NCBI RefSeq assembly: GCF_030764225.1
Contig: NZ_JASAXH010000006.1
Length of the DNA stretch: 64,000 bases
Strand: one strand, 5' to 3'
Origin: Phocoenobacter atlanticus
GTDB lineage: Bacteria; Pseudomonadota; Gammaproteobacteria; Enterobacterales; Pasteurellaceae
Positions 26,607-35,619 of the stretch are shown piece by piece; the first letter of the stretch is position 1; each line of letters begins with the position of its first letter. Below the pieces are notes generated by a model. It worked only from the letters and a program-made list of their open reading frames with translations, did no database searches and had not been told where the DNA came from. Made by a program: the position numbers and the translations under genes.

Positions 26607-26976
26607 AATATTTTCTGTTATACAAAATTTAACAATGGAAATAGAGTATCTTAGAAAAGGGTTATTTTTTACAATATGTCGCAATGATGTCTTTGTTGTG
26701 GGAAGAAGATTAATTATATTAGTGTAGGGGAGTCATACAAAAATCCTGTTGATTTTACTCTAACAGAAGGGGCGTTCATAATAGTAAAGATGTAAAAAAT
26801 GATAAATATCATACCGCTTATTTCTTGAAAAAAATCATAAAGCCCCAATTTTAAGACTAAATAATCGACACTTTAATCTATTATGTTGAACCACTAACAA
26901 AACTTATAGTCATAGTGTTCGACTTTGCCGTAAATAAACGTGTTCAAATATAAACAAAAATAATAAGGAATTTTAT
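26607..26976. other. Intergenic region upstream of degP
   Basis: About 370 bp with no supported gene. It contains an uptake-like word near 26810 (ATACCGCTTAT). TTGAACC (26885-26891) and GTCATA (26912-26917) could be a sigma-E-like promoter for degP, but this is a loose match. Confidence 0.35.
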
Positions 26977-28380
26977 ATGAATAAAAAAATAAGAAAATCA
27001 TTGTTAGCATCAATTATTATTGGTACGACAGCTCTTAGTTTTTCAAATGTTAGCTATGCGAACTCAATTTTAGATGCCTTAACTAATTCGAATGATACCC
27101 AAACTGTTAGCCTTGCACCAATGTTAGAGAAAGTAAAACCAGCAGTAGTGAGTATTGAGGTGGAAGGAAAAACCAAAGAGCAATCTTTCCAGCAGAATAT
27201 TCCTGATGAATTTCGATTTTTCTTTGGTGATGATTTCTTTGGACATAGAGGGAGTAATGCTCCTCGCAAATTTAAAGGATTAGGTTCTGGTGCAATTATT
27301 AACGCTGAAAAAGGCTACGTATTAACCAATAATCACGTGATTGATAAAGCTGAAAAAATCACTGTTTTATTAGAAGATGGGCGTAAATTTAAAGCAAAAT
27401 TAGTGGGTGCAGATCCAATGTCTGATGTAGCGTTAATTCAAATTGAAAACCCTAAAAACCTAGTAGAAATTAAATTTGCAGATTCAGATAAAACCCGTGT
27501 TGGTGATTTCACCATTGCAATTGGTAATCCATTTGGATTAGGACAAACTGTGACGTCTGGAATTGTATCAGCGTTAGGTCGCTCGATGGGTAATTTAGAT
27601 CGAGGCTATGAAAACTATATTCAAACAGATGCAGCAGTCAATCAAGGAAATTCTGGAGGACCATTAATTAACTTAAAAGGTGAGCTAATTGGTGTCAATA
27701 CGGCCATTATTTCTCCAAGTGGAGGTAATGCTGGTATTGCTTTCGCTATTCCAAGTAATATGGCACACAACTTGGTAAATCAAATTATTGAATTTGGTCA
27801 AGTTAAACGTGGAATGCTTGGTATTAAAGGGGGCGAACTTAATGCTGATTTGGCCAAAGAATTTGGGGTTGACGCTCAACAAGGTGCCTTTGTTAGTGAA
27901 GTACTACCAAATTCAGCCGCTGAAAAAGCAGGGATTAAAGCAGGGGATGTTATCGTAAAAATGAACGGTAAAAAAATCTCAAACTTTAGTGAAATGCGAG
28001 CCAAAATTGCAACCTCTGGAGCAGGTAAAGAGATTGAACTTACGTATTTACGTAATAGTGAAAGTAAAACTGTGAAAGTAAAATTACAATCTAGTGATGA
28101 ACATTCACAAACGGCATCACAAGATTTATTACCTGAATTAAAAGGTGCTAAATTTAGTAACTATAGTGAGGGCAGTACGAAAGGTGTCGAAATTTCAGAA
28201 GTAGAAAAAGGATCAATGGCTGAAATGCGAGGGTTAGAAAAAGGTGACATCATTATTGGTATCAACCGTAAATCTGTCAAAAATGTGGGAGAATTAAGAA
28301 AAATTCTTGATAAAAAACCATCAGTAGTTGCACTAAATATTATGCGTGGTGATATTAATTTATTTGTGATTACTCAGTAA
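26977..28380 (+). CDS. degP: Periplasmic serine protease/chaperone DegP (HtrA family)
   Basis: 467 residues with an N-terminal signal peptide (LLASIIIGTTALSFSNVSYA). The catalytic triad is His120 (LTNNHVID), Asp150 (DPMSDVAL) and Ser226 (QGNSGGPL). Two PDZ domains follow (about 275-365 and 375-460; GIKAGDVIVKMNGKKI, GLEKGDIIIGINRKSV). DegP degrades or refolds misfolded envelope proteins. The Q-linker loop LA, with FFFGDDFFGH, is short as in Haemophilus HtrA/HtoA. A clean terminator follows. Confidence 0.95.
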   Translation: MNKKIRKSLLASIIIGTTALSFSNVSYANSILDALTNSNDTQTVSLAPMLEKVKPAVVSIEVEGKTKEQSFQQNIPDEFRFFFGDDFFGHRGSNAPRKFKGLGSGAIINAEKGYVLTNNHVIDKAEKITVLLEDGRKFKAKLVGADPMSDVALIQIENPKNLVEIKFADSDKTRVGDFTIAIGNPFGLGQTVTSGIVSALGRSMGNLDRGYENYIQTDAAVNQGNSGGPLINLKGELIGVNTAIISPSGGNAGIAFAIPSNMAHNLVNQIIEFGQVKRGMLGIKGGELNADLAKEFGVDAQQGAFVSEVLPNSAAEKAGIKAGDVIVKMNGKKISNFSEMRAKIATSGAGKEIELTYLRNSESKTVKVKLQSSDEHSQTASQDLLPELKGAKFSNYSEGSTKGVEISEVEKGSMAEMRGLEKGDIIIGINRKSVKNVGELRKILDKKPSVVALNIMRGDINLFVITQ

Positions 28381-28406
28381 TTTTTGACATACTTTTAATT
28401 ATTTAT

Positions 28407-28429
28407 GCCTCCTGAAATGGGGGCTTTTT
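28407..28429 (+). terminator. degP terminator
   Basis: GCCTCC (28407-28412) pairs with GGGGGC (28419-28424) with one T:G, followed by five T. Confidence 0.75.
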
Positions 28430-28432
28430 CTT

Positions 28433-28579
28433 ACTGTCTGTACAATTTCATACGCAACAACTTTAACCAGTCAAACCCGCCAACAAAAGCAGGTTTTAAC
28501 TAATCAACAAGCTAATAGCATTTATTATTGGGCAACAGAAAAAGTAAATATCTCTAACCCGCTGATTTTCTACAAATAA
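28433..28579 (+). pseudogene. Possible fragment of a pseudopilin-like protein
   Basis: A 48-codon frame without an ATG reads ISYATTLTSQTRQQKQVL, then TNQQANSIYYWATEKV. A hydrophobic end running into Ser/Thr/Gln-rich helix with QANSIYYWA-like spacing recalls the N-terminal helix of type II secretion minor pseudopilins such as GspK. It overlaps the end of the convergent SDR gene. Too short to be certain. Confidence 0.3.
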
Positions 28580-29375
28580 AATCAAATATAAATGTAGGTA
28601 AAATACGTTTTAAGATCCAAAAAAGTTTTGTTGGAAAAGTCACTCTATAGCGAGCTTTTGGTTTCTTGGTATTTAATATTTTTAAACATACTTCTGCACA
28701 AGCACTTGGTGGCAAAGCAAAAGGATTTTTATTTTCTTTAGTATTAAAATATTTGATATGTTTTTGATAGGTTTTTTGATGTATTGAATCGCTAACATCT
28801 AGTTTTTCAAATTGTTTTTTGCTATTTGAACGGAAATTACTTTGTATAGGACCGGGTTCAATAAGGCTTACAAAAATATCGGTATTTGCTAATTCTAAAC
28901 GTAATGTATCCGCCATTCCTTCTACGGCAAATTTCGTGCTGTTATATGCTCCTCGAAAAGGCACTGCAGCAAACCCTAAAATACTGCTGGTAATAATGAT
29001 TTTACCTTGCTTTTGTTGGCGAAATATTTTTAACGCTTCATTCATTACTTCCCAAACACCAAATACATTGGTTTCAAAAATTGCTTGTAAATCTTGACGT
29101 GAAACATCTTCAACCATACTTGGCAAGCCGTAACCTGCATTGCAAAAAACTGCATCTAAGTGACCGCTTGTCTGAATGCTTTCAAAGGCGCTATGAATTT
29201 GTTCAGAATTATTTACATCCAGTAATAAAGACTCAAACCCTTCTTGTTGTAGGCGAATAACATCTTCTTGCTTACGGCAACTTGCAAAGACTTTCCAGCC
29301 TTGTTGTTTGAGTAGTTTGGCTGTTTCATAACCGATACCAGAAGAGCAGCCTGTAATTAAAATTGTTTTCATCAT
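28554..29375 (-). CDS. Short-chain dehydrogenase/reductase
   Basis: 273 residues of classical SDR type: cofactor motif TGCSSGIGYETA near residue 8, NAG in CNAGYGLPS, catalytic Ser in IITSSILGF and YxxxK in AYNSTKFAVEG. The C-terminal extension (about residues 200-273) with the basic, hydrophobic end KLFWILKRILPTFIFDFI may touch the membrane, as in YbbO/retinol-dehydrogenase-like SDRs. Its start overlaps the stop of the upstream nitroreductase gene, so the two are translationally coupled. Substrate unknown. Confidence 0.88.
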   Translation of the reverse strand: MMKTILITGCSSGIGYETAKLLKQQGWKVFASCRKQEDVIRLQQEGFESLLLDVNNSEQIHSAFESIQTSGHLDAVFCNAGYGLPSMVEDVSRQDLQAIFETNVFGVWEVMNEALKIFRQQKQGKIIITSSILGFAAVPFRGAYNSTKFAVEGMADTLRLELANTDIFVSLIEPGPIQSNFRSNSKKQFEKLDVSDSIHQKTYQKHIKYFNTKENKNPFALPPSACAEVCLKILNTKKPKARYRVTFPTKLFWILKRILPTFIFDFICRKSAG

Positions 29376-29935
29376 TTGATATAACTCACAAAAGATTCAA
29401 TGGCTTCACTTTGAGAAGTGGTCGAAATTTGCTCTTGTTCAGCAGGCTTACCTATTCTGACTAATGCAATGATTTTATCTTTTTCGGTACAGCCAAATGC
29501 GTGACGTAATGCAGAACCTTCAACCCATTTATTGGTGATCCAGCAGGTTTCAAAACCTTGAGCATTAGCGGCAAGTTGCATAGCATAAGTTGCACATCCA
29601 GCAGTGAGCATTTGTTCCCATTCTGGAATAGGTTTCTTATCACTATATTTACACACAACGCCAATAATCATCGGTGTTGTACTGGTGATACTTTCTGCTG
29701 TATCTAAACAACTACTTCCCATATCAAACTCATTAACCGTTGCAATTAAATGCTGTTTTAATTGAGGCATTCCACTTTTATCAATCACAACAAAATGATA
29801 AGGTTTTAATAGACCGTGATCAGGGGCTCTTAAGGCTGCTTTTAAAATATGGTCAAGTTCTGCTTGGTTTGGTGCAACATCATTAAATTTTCTTGATGAG
29901 CGACGATGTTGAAGTAAGTGTAAAGTACTATTCAT
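29372..29935 (-). CDS. ydjA: YdjA-like nitroreductase family protein
   Basis: 187 residues, the size of E. coli YdjA. HRRSSRKFNDVAPNQAEL binds FMN phosphate, ALRAPDHGLLKPYHFVVI and AANAQGFETCWITNKWV follow the YdjA pattern. The protein is expected to bind FMN as a homodimer and reduce nitro or quinone compounds; physiological substrate is unknown. Its stop overlaps the SDR start, suggesting a two-gene operon of redox enzymes. Confidence 0.9.
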   Translation of the reverse strand: MNSTLHLLQHRRSSRKFNDVAPNQAELDHILKAALRAPDHGLLKPYHFVVIDKSGMPQLKQHLIATVNEFDMGSSCLDTAESITSTTPMIIGVVCKYSDKKPIPEWEQMLTAGCATYAMQLAANAQGFETCWITNKWVEGSALRHAFGCTEKDKIIALVRIGKPAEQEQISTTSQSEAIESFVSYIK

Positions 29936-29976
29936 ATTCTATATCCTTTAAAAATTTAACGCTATAGTAGTGCTAA

Positions 29977-30930
29977 CTATTTTTGGAACGCTTCTTGGTG
30001 AGCTAATAATTGCTCTTTATTTAAACTAAACACACCTAATCCACCGTGTTCAAATTCAATCCAGTTAAATGGAACCTCTGGGTATTGTTCTATTAAATGA
30101 ACCATAGAATTTCCGACTTCACAAACAAGTGAACCGTGATCAGCTAGGTAATTAGGTGCCGTGGCTAGGATACGTTTCACCAATGTTAAACCATCAACGC
30201 CAGAACCTAATGCTATTTCTGGTTCGTGATGATATTCTTCTGGCATATCTTCTAAATCTTCTTTATCTACATAAGGAGGATTGGTGATAATAAGATTATA
30301 TTGATCTTGAGGTACATTATCGAACAAATCAGATTGAATAGGAATAACACGTTCACTCATTTTGTGGTATTCAATATTCATTTCTGCCACATTTAATGCC
30401 TCTGTAGATAAATCAACGGCATCAATATCCGCATTTGGAAATTGTTCTGCACAAGCAATAGCAATGCAGCCACTTCCTGTACACATATCTAAAATACGAA
30501 GAGGTTCAGAATGAAGAATTCCTGCAAAACGGTTTTGTATAAGTTCTGCAATAGGGGATCTTGGCACGATCACTCGTTCATCAACATAAAATTCTAATCC
30601 AGCAAACCACGCACAATGAGTGAGATATGCAATAGGTTTACGCCAGCCTAAACGCTGTTTTACCATACTGATAATATGTGATTTTTCCGTTAATGTTAAA
30701 CGAGTATCAAATAGTTTCTCTGGTATATCAGAAGGTAAATGTAATGCTGCTAAAATAAGTTGTTGAGCTTCATCCCAAGCATTATCATAACCGTGTCCAT
30801 AATAAAGATCTGATGCATTAAAGCAACTGTATGCCCAACGCATAAAATCTAATGTAGTTTGTAGTTCATCCGCAACGTTTGATTGTTGAATTTCATCTAA
30901 AAGTTCAAGATTGTATTTATATTCTGACAT
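29977..30930 (-). CDS. prmB: 50S ribosomal protein L3 glutamine methyltransferase PrmB
   Basis: 317 residues. PrmB methylates a glutamine of ribosomal protein L3. The SAM motif ILDMCTGSGCIAIA and the catalytic TNPPYVDKEDLEDMP are clear, and the N-terminal helical domain (ELQTTLDFMRWAYSCFN) is typical of PrmB rather than PrmC. It is divergent from smrB, an arrangement conserved in many gammaproteobacteria. Full length. Confidence 0.96.
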   Translation of the reverse strand: MSEYKYNLELLDEIQQSNVADELQTTLDFMRWAYSCFNASDLYYGHGYDNAWDEAQQLILAALHLPSDIPEKLFDTRLTLTEKSHIISMVKQRLGWRKPIAYLTHCAWFAGLEFYVDERVIVPRSPIAELIQNRFAGILHSEPLRILDMCTGSGCIAIACAEQFPNADIDAVDLSTEALNVAEMNIEYHKMSERVIPIQSDLFDNVPQDQYNLIITNPPYVDKEDLEDMPEEYHHEPEIALGSGVDGLTLVKRILATAPNYLADHGSLVCEVGNSMVHLIEQYPEVPFNWIEFEHGGLGVFSLNKEQLLAHQEAFQK

Positions 30931-31017
30931 TAATTTTTTCCCAATTTGAAATTTAATCTATTTATACCATATTTTGCTTTGTGTTAGAATGGTATAGTTA
31001 ATTTAAAAGGAAATAAA

Positions 31018-31560
31018 ATGTTAAATGATGATGAGTTATCTTTGTTTAAAGAAGCCGTAAAAGGTATCAAAAAAATTAAACAAGATACAGTAGTAATAAA
31101 AAAACAAACACCTCAAAAAGCAGTTGAATTAAAAGAACAAAAAGAGAAAGCGGATACATTATTTTATTTTTCTGATGAATATGAACCCTTGTTAACGGAA
31201 GAAAATGAAAAAGTAAAATATCGTCGTGAAGATGTTGATCCTTATTTGTTAAAGCAACTACGCCGTGGAGATTTTTCTCCTGAGCTTTTTTTAGATTTAC
31301 ACGGTTTGACCAGAAAACAAGCTAAAATGGAATTGGCCAGTCTTATTTTAGCCTGTGAGAAAGAAGGGGTGTTTTGTGCGAGTATTATGACAGGATACGG
31401 CACTTTTGCATTAAAAAGACAAATTCCTCGTTGGTTAGTGCAACACCCTAAAATAATGGCATTACATCAAGCCCCACGAGAATGGGGTGGCGATGCAGCT
31501 ATTTTGATTTTAGTTGAGCAAAGCCATCAATTTTCACCATTTAAAAAAGATTTGAAATGA
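31018..31560 (+). CDS. smrB: Ribosome-rescue endonuclease SmrB
   Basis: 180 residues. SmrB (YfcN) cuts mRNA between collided ribosomes. The N-terminal helix is charged; the Smr domain begins LDLHGLTRKQAKMEL near residue 98, with the catalytic DLHG, and continues IMTGYGTFALKRQIPRWLV and HQAPREWGGDAAILILV. Divergent from prmB with 87 bp between starts. All domain motifs are intact. Confidence 0.94.
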   Translation: MLNDDELSLFKEAVKGIKKIKQDTVVIKKQTPQKAVELKEQKEKADTLFYFSDEYEPLLTEENEKVKYRREDVDPYLLKQLRRGDFSPELFLDLHGLTRKQAKMELASLILACEKEGVFCASIMTGYGTFALKRQIPRWLVQHPKIMALHQAPREWGGDAAILILVEQSHQFSPFKKDLK

Positions 31561-31619
31561 TCCGCTACTGTATAAATGTTATACTGGTTTCTTTTGGATC
31601 ATAACGGAAATAAAAATTA

Positions 31620-32840
31620 ATGAATTATAAAAACAAATCACTATGCCGTGTACGGACAATTACGTTATTTTTATCCTTAACTCAAGATAAAAATCAATGG
31701 CAACAGGCTTTACAGGAAGCCAAACAAGAATTTAATTTATTGATCCCAAGTATTCAAAATGCAGGTTATGAAATCCAAACCATTCGTATCGTCACTAATG
31801 CTTTTGGTGAATATTTAGATACCACTAACATTGACACTGCTAAAGCAGATTTAAGTTATCTCAAACACCTGTTAAACCAACTTAATGACAGTGGTTTACG
31901 TATTCGATTTGCGATTGGAGAAGCAAAAACAGAGCGAGAGATTAACCTGTTACCTGAGCTTATCCAAAGTTATGGTGATTTATGCAATGCTTGTGTTAAT
32001 GTGCCATTGGATAAAAATGGTGTATTAGATAACAACTTAATAGAACAATCAGCTCAGGCTGTGAAAAAAATTGCCCAAATAACTGAACGAGGTGAAGGCA
32101 ACTTTAATTTTACGGTTAATTTTAACTGTGAACCATTTATCCCTTATTTTCCTGCTAGTTACCATTCTAGTCAATTACCAAATTGCTTTGTGATTGGTTT
32201 TGAAACACCTGATTTGTTGGTGGAAGTATTAGAAAGTTTATCAAAATCTGAACATAATGATTTTTTTAATACTGCTTATGAAAAAATGTCACAGGCATTG
32301 CAATATCATATTGATGAAGTCTTAAATGCAGTGTCATCCACTGAACTTACTGGACGTTTTAAATTTGTAGGAATAGACAGTTCTGCAGCGCCGTCTAAAA
32401 GTTGTAACTCAATGGCAACTGTGTATGAATTATTAGGCGTACCTTATTTTGGTGCAGCAGGAACAGTAGAAGCCTCAGCCCTTCTTACTCGAGTGTTTAA
32501 ATCCGTTAAAAATGTGCCTCTTATTGGTTTCTCTGGATTAATGCTCGCATTAACAGAAGATACAGGTTTAGCTAAAGGTTCACAATTAGCACAATTTGAT
32601 ATTCGAGCATTACTTACATATAGTGCGGTATGTGGCATTGGATTAGATACCGTCCCTGTTGCAGGAGATGTGACCATTCCACAACTTAGTGCTTTAATGC
32701 GAGATACTGGCACAATGGCATTTCGTTTAAACAAGCCCCTCACTGTGCGAGTGTTTCCTATTCCCAATGCAAAAGCAGGCGATAGCACTCAGTTTGAAAG
32801 TGATGATTTGTGTAACAGTAAAATTTTAGCAATACCATAA
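31620..32840 (+). CDS. DUF711 family protein
   Basis: 406 residues with the whole-length character of the DUF711 (UPF0210) family, structurally related to anaerobic ribonucleotide reductase and pyruvate-formate lyase folds, with unknown reaction. Typical blocks are the N-terminal VRTITLFLSL, FKFVGIDSSAAPS near residue 244, IGFSGLMLALTEDTGLAKG and CGIGLDTVPVAGDV. The ACT-domain partner often found upstream is not here. Start chosen at 31620, eleven bases after a GGAAA. Confidence 0.85.
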   Translation: MNYKNKSLCRVRTITLFLSLTQDKNQWQQALQEAKQEFNLLIPSIQNAGYEIQTIRIVTNAFGEYLDTTNIDTAKADLSYLKHLLNQLNDSGLRIRFAIGEAKTEREINLLPELIQSYGDLCNACVNVPLDKNGVLDNNLIEQSAQAVKKIAQITERGEGNFNFTVNFNCEPFIPYFPASYHSSQLPNCFVIGFETPDLLVEVLESLSKSEHNDFFNTAYEKMSQALQYHIDEVLNAVSSTELTGRFKFVGIDSSAAPSKSCNSMATVYELLGVPYFGAAGTVEASALLTRVFKSVKNVPLIGFSGLMLALTEDTGLAKGSQLAQFDIRALLTYSAVCGIGLDTVPVAGDVTIPQLSALMRDTGTMAFRLNKPLTVRVFPIPNAKAGDSTQFESDDLCNSKILAIP

Positions 32841-32841
32841 A

Positions 32842-32850
32842 ACAAGCGGT
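32842..32850 (+). repeat. Apl-type DNA uptake core
   Basis: ACAAGCGGT directly after the DUF711 stop, followed by TTACTTTATAATAAAATTTTG, the extended A/T pattern of the uptake sequence. Confidence 0.7.
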
Positions 32851-32933
32851 TACTTTATAATAAAATTTTGCATTTTATTGTAAAGTGTATAATGACCATA
32901 TACTTTTAACTATTAATTTTTAAATATTAATTG

Positions 32934-32992
32934 CCCCCACCCTAACCCTCCCCCGTAAAAACGGAGGAGGGGATCTTAAGAGGGGAGGGGCG
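32934..32992. repeat. GC-rich dispersed repeat, copy 1
   Basis: A strikingly GC-rich block (CCCCCACCCTAACCCTCC, then CCCGT, a short A run, ACGGAGGAGGGG and AGGGGAGGGGCG) that folds into nested hairpins. A second copy lies at 53168-53226. It lies just before yjjG and ends a few bases before that gene's start. Confidence 0.8.
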
Positions 32993-33006
32993 TCAAAGAG
33001 GTAACA

Positions 33007-33678
33007 ATGAAATATAAATGGATTTTATTTGATGCAGATGAAACCTTGTTTTCTTTTAATTCTTATTTAGGATTAAAAGCAATGCTTAAGCATTATGATA
33101 TTGATTTTAGTCAGCAAGATTATGATGAATTTCAAGCAATCAATAAACCATTATGGGTGGCGTATCAAAATAAAGAAATTCAAGCAGAAGATATTCAAAT
33201 TCGTCGCTTTCAAAAATTATCTGAGCAGACAGGACAACCGCCTTTAAGCTTAAATAAAGAATTAATGAATGAGATGGCAAAAGTGAGTCAGCCTTTAGAA
33301 AATGTTATCGAAATGCTTAATCATCTTTATGGACAAGTAAAAATGGGGATTGTCACCAATGGTTTTACGCAAATACAAGATGCTCGCTTAACGAATACGA
33401 ATACTAAACATTTTTTTGATTTACTTGTTGTCTCAGAAGAAGTGGGAATTGCAAAGCCTGATAGAAAAATATTTGAATATGCGTTATCTAAAATGAATGA
33501 TGTTCAAAAATCGCAAGTATTAATGGTGGGCGATACGTTAGCCTCTGATATTTTAGGAGGGAATAATGCGGGGTTTGATACCTGTTGGTTTAATCCACAT
33601 AATGATGATAACAATTCTCAAATTCAAGCTACTTATGAAATCAATAATATGCGACAACTTATTGATATTATTAAGTAA
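33007..33678 (+). CDS. yjjG: Pyrimidine 5'-nucleotidase YjjG (HAD family)
   Basis: 223 residues. HAD motif I is FDADETLF (Asp9, Asp11), motif II VTNGFTQIQ, motif III KPDRKIF and motif IV MVGDTLASDILGG. The cap and the sequence ARLTNTNTKHFFD follow YjjG, which dephosphorylates dUMP, dTMP and non-canonical pyrimidine nucleotides as a housecleaning activity. Ribosome site GAGGTAACA. It is followed 15 bp later by cysB on the same strand. Confidence 0.92.
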   Translation: MKYKWILFDADETLFSFNSYLGLKAMLKHYDIDFSQQDYDEFQAINKPLWVAYQNKEIQAEDIQIRRFQKLSEQTGQPPLSLNKELMNEMAKVSQPLENVIEMLNHLYGQVKMGIVTNGFTQIQDARLTNTNTKHFFDLLVVSEEVGIAKPDRKIFEYALSKMNDVQKSQVLMVGDTLASDILGGNNAGFDTCWFNPHNDDNNSQIQATYEINNMRQLIDIIK

Positions 33679-33693
33679 TAAGAGAGCATAAAA

Positions 33694-34677
33694 ATGAAAC
33701 TAATTCAGCTTCGGTATATTGTTGAAATTGTGAACCAAAATTTAAATATTTCAGATACTGCTAAGGTGCTTTATACTTCTCAACCTGGTATTAGCAAACA
33801 GGTACGACAACTTGAGCAAGAGCTTGGTGTGAATATTTTTGAACGTAATGGAAAACATTTAAAAGGATTAACCGAAGAAGGTGAAAAAATTGTGAAAATA
33901 GCCAGAGAAATCTTGGTGAAAACACAGGGGATTAAGTTGATTGCAGAAGAACAAACTCAACCTGATATTGGGATAATTCGTATTGCTGCACCTAACACAC
34001 AAGCTCGTTATGTATTACCACAAGTGATTGACGTATTTAAAAAGAAATACCCCAATATTAGTATTCATCTTCATCAAGGATCTCCTGCTCAGATTTCTAA
34101 TGCATTGCTCGAAGGAGAGGTAGATTTAGTGATCGTGACTGAAGCACAATCTCTTTTTGAAGGTGCAATTTTATTACCCTGTTATCTTTGGAATAGATCA
34201 GTTATTGTAAAAAAAGAGCATCCACTTGCAAAATTTGTGAACCAACCTACCGCTTTAACAGTCAAAGAACTCAGTAAGTATGATTTAATTACTTATACTT
34301 TTGGTTTTTCAGAAAATTCTGATCTTGATAATGCTTTTAGCCAAGCAGGAGTTTTACCTAAAGTTGTCTTTAGTGCCACAGATGCTGATGTGATAAAAAC
34401 CTATGTACGTTTAGGACTGGGGGCAGGAATTATGGCATCAATGGCTTATACTGAATTTGATGATGATTTGATTAGAATAGATGCTAGACATCTTTTTCAA
34501 TCAAGTATGACACAAATAGCATTTAGAAAGGGAATGTTTTTACGGCATTACCTTTATGATTTTATTACGGAGTTTGCACCACATTTAACTCGAACATTAG
34601 TAGAAACAGCAGAGCAATTACGTGATAATAACAGTATTGCTCGTTTGTTTGAACACACTCAATTAGAGGAAAAATAG
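33694..34677 (+). CDS. cysB: CysB, LysR-type regulator of cysteine biosynthesis
   Basis: 327 residues, the CysB length. The HTH MKLIQLRYIVEIVNQNLNIS and YTSQPGISKQVRQLEQELG are nearly identical to enteric CysB; the effector part contains APNTQARYVLP, which binds N-acetylserine or sulfate, and VVFSATDADVIKTYVRLGLG. It should activate sulfate/thiosulfate uptake and assimilation genes. The next gene starts immediately after its stop. Confidence 0.95.
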   Translation: MKLIQLRYIVEIVNQNLNISDTAKVLYTSQPGISKQVRQLEQELGVNIFERNGKHLKGLTEEGEKIVKIAREILVKTQGIKLIAEEQTQPDIGIIRIAAPNTQARYVLPQVIDVFKKKYPNISIHLHQGSPAQISNALLEGEVDLVIVTEAQSLFEGAILLPCYLWNRSVIVKKEHPLAKFVNQPTALTVKELSKYDLITYTFGFSENSDLDNAFSQAGVLPKVVFSATDADVIKTYVRLGLGAGIMASMAYTEFDDDLIRIDARHLFQSSMTQIAFRKGMFLRHYLYDFITEFAPHLTRTLVETAEQLRDNNSIARLFEHTQLEEK

Positions 34678-35325
34678 ATGAAGTTATGGACAAAAATTAA
34701 ATATGTTGTACTGGGGAGTTTGGTATTAAGTAGTGCAGTATCAGCAGAAGATTTTAATATAAAATATAGTTCAAATTATTTAATGCCGGCGTATGTACAT
34801 TTTAAAAATGATGATCATAGCTATGAAATTAATGCCAAAATTAATATTCCACTGTATAAAATTATTTTTTCATCACAGGGAACAACTCATAAAGATGGCT
34901 TTAATATGACAAGTTATCGAGATCTGCGTAATGGTAAAATCTATTCAATCAGTGAAATGAATGACAATATTATTACTTATGGACGAGTAAAGAAAGGCAG
35001 AGAGTTAGAAATGGTGAAAATAAATATGCCTGTTTTTGATTTATTTACAATGGCTTACCAATTAAGTTATTTTGATAAGTTACCTAAAAACTTTCAAATA
35101 ACAAATGGGAAAAAAATGTATTTAATGAAAAATATTGCCGTAAAGAAAATAGTTAAAGCAGTAAAACAGGATGGGAAAGCTTATAAACAAATTACCTATA
35201 AATTTAAAACAGGACATAAAGATATTACTGTTAAAAAATATCTTGGTGAGAAATTTCCTCGTTATATTTCTTATAATAAAGATGGCGATAATTATAAATT
35301 AGAGTTTGATGGTTTTGTTGAGTAA
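34678..35325 (+). CDS. DUF3108-like secreted protein
   Basis: 215 residues with a signal peptide (VVLGSLVLSSAVSA, then AEDFNIKYSS). The body alternates basic and aromatic strands (NIPLYKIIFSSQGTTHKDG, YRDLRNGKIYSISEM, KITYKFKTGHKDITVKKYLGEKFPRYI with minor variation), a pattern of DUF3108 periplasmic proteins. The ATG follows the cysB stop directly, so it is co-transcribed with cysB. Function unknown. A strong terminator closes the unit. Confidence 0.7.
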   Translation: MKLWTKIKYVVLGSLVLSSAVSAEDFNIKYSSNYLMPAYVHFKNDDHSYEINAKINIPLYKIIFSSQGTTHKDGFNMTSYRDLRNGKIYSISEMNDNIITYGRVKKGRELEMVKINMPVFDLFTMAYQLSYFDKLPKNFQITNGKKMYLMKNIAVKKIVKAVKQDGKAYKQITYKFKTGHKDITVKKYLGEKFPRYISYNKDGDNYKLEFDGFVE

Positions 35326-35342
35326 TGCTATAAATATAGTTT

Positions 35343-35376
35343 AAGGATGTATGATTATATAAATACATCCTTTTTT
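35343..35376 (+). terminator. Terminator closing yjjG-cysB-DUF3108 unit
   Basis: AAGGATGTAT (35343-35352) and ATACATCCTT (35363-35372) form a perfect 10-bp stem followed by T residues. It lies 14 bp before the prophage boundary. Confidence 0.85.
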
Positions 35377-35389
35377 ATTTATAACTATA

Positions 35390-35423
35390 ACTTCGCATAA
35401 TGTATATCAAGATTATGTTGAAT
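35390..35423 (+). other. Left attachment site: dif/attP1 hybrid with 12-bp centre
   Basis: XerC arm ACTTCGCATAA (35390-35400, identical to the arm of the right dif), centre TGTATATCAAGA (35401-35412), XerD arm TTATGTTGAAT (35413-35423, one change from dif). Normal dif has a 6-bp centre; here it is 12 bp. CTXphi attP1 is described with a similarly enlarged centre. Confidence 0.8.
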
Positions 35424-35457
35424 TTGAGTGCTATACCATTTTTTAATAGTGCGAAAA

Positions 35458-35485
35458 TTTATACATAATCTGCATTATGCGATGT
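35458..35485 (-). other. Inverted dif-like site (attP2-like)
   Basis: On the minus strand: XerC arm ACATCGCATAA, centre TGCAGA, XerD arm TTATGTATAAA. It is inverted relative to the left hybrid site and separated from it by 34 bp, so one DNA strand can fold both sites into a single hairpin with a mismatched centre, as in single-strand attP of CTXphi. Confidence 0.78.
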
Positions 35486-35532
35486 TTTTTCCCTTCCAAA
35501 TATAACCATATTTATAAATAATATAGTTAAAA

Positions 35533-35583
35533 ATACCGCTTTAAGCGTGCAGCGGATTTGCCGCAGCACGCCAAAAGCGGTAT
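35533..35583. other. Long imperfect hairpin, candidate phage packaging/origin signal
   Basis: ATACCGCTTT/AAAGCGGTAT, GCGTGC/GCACGC and GCGG/CCGC pair outward to inward around ATTTG. GC-rich in very AT-rich surroundings. Inovirus packaging signals are imperfect hairpins in the intergenic region; the ends also resemble the uptake core, so a terminator role is an alternative. Confidence 0.55.
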
Positions 35584-35619
35584 AAAAATGACTTATTTTT
35601 GATGATAAAGGGGATTATT

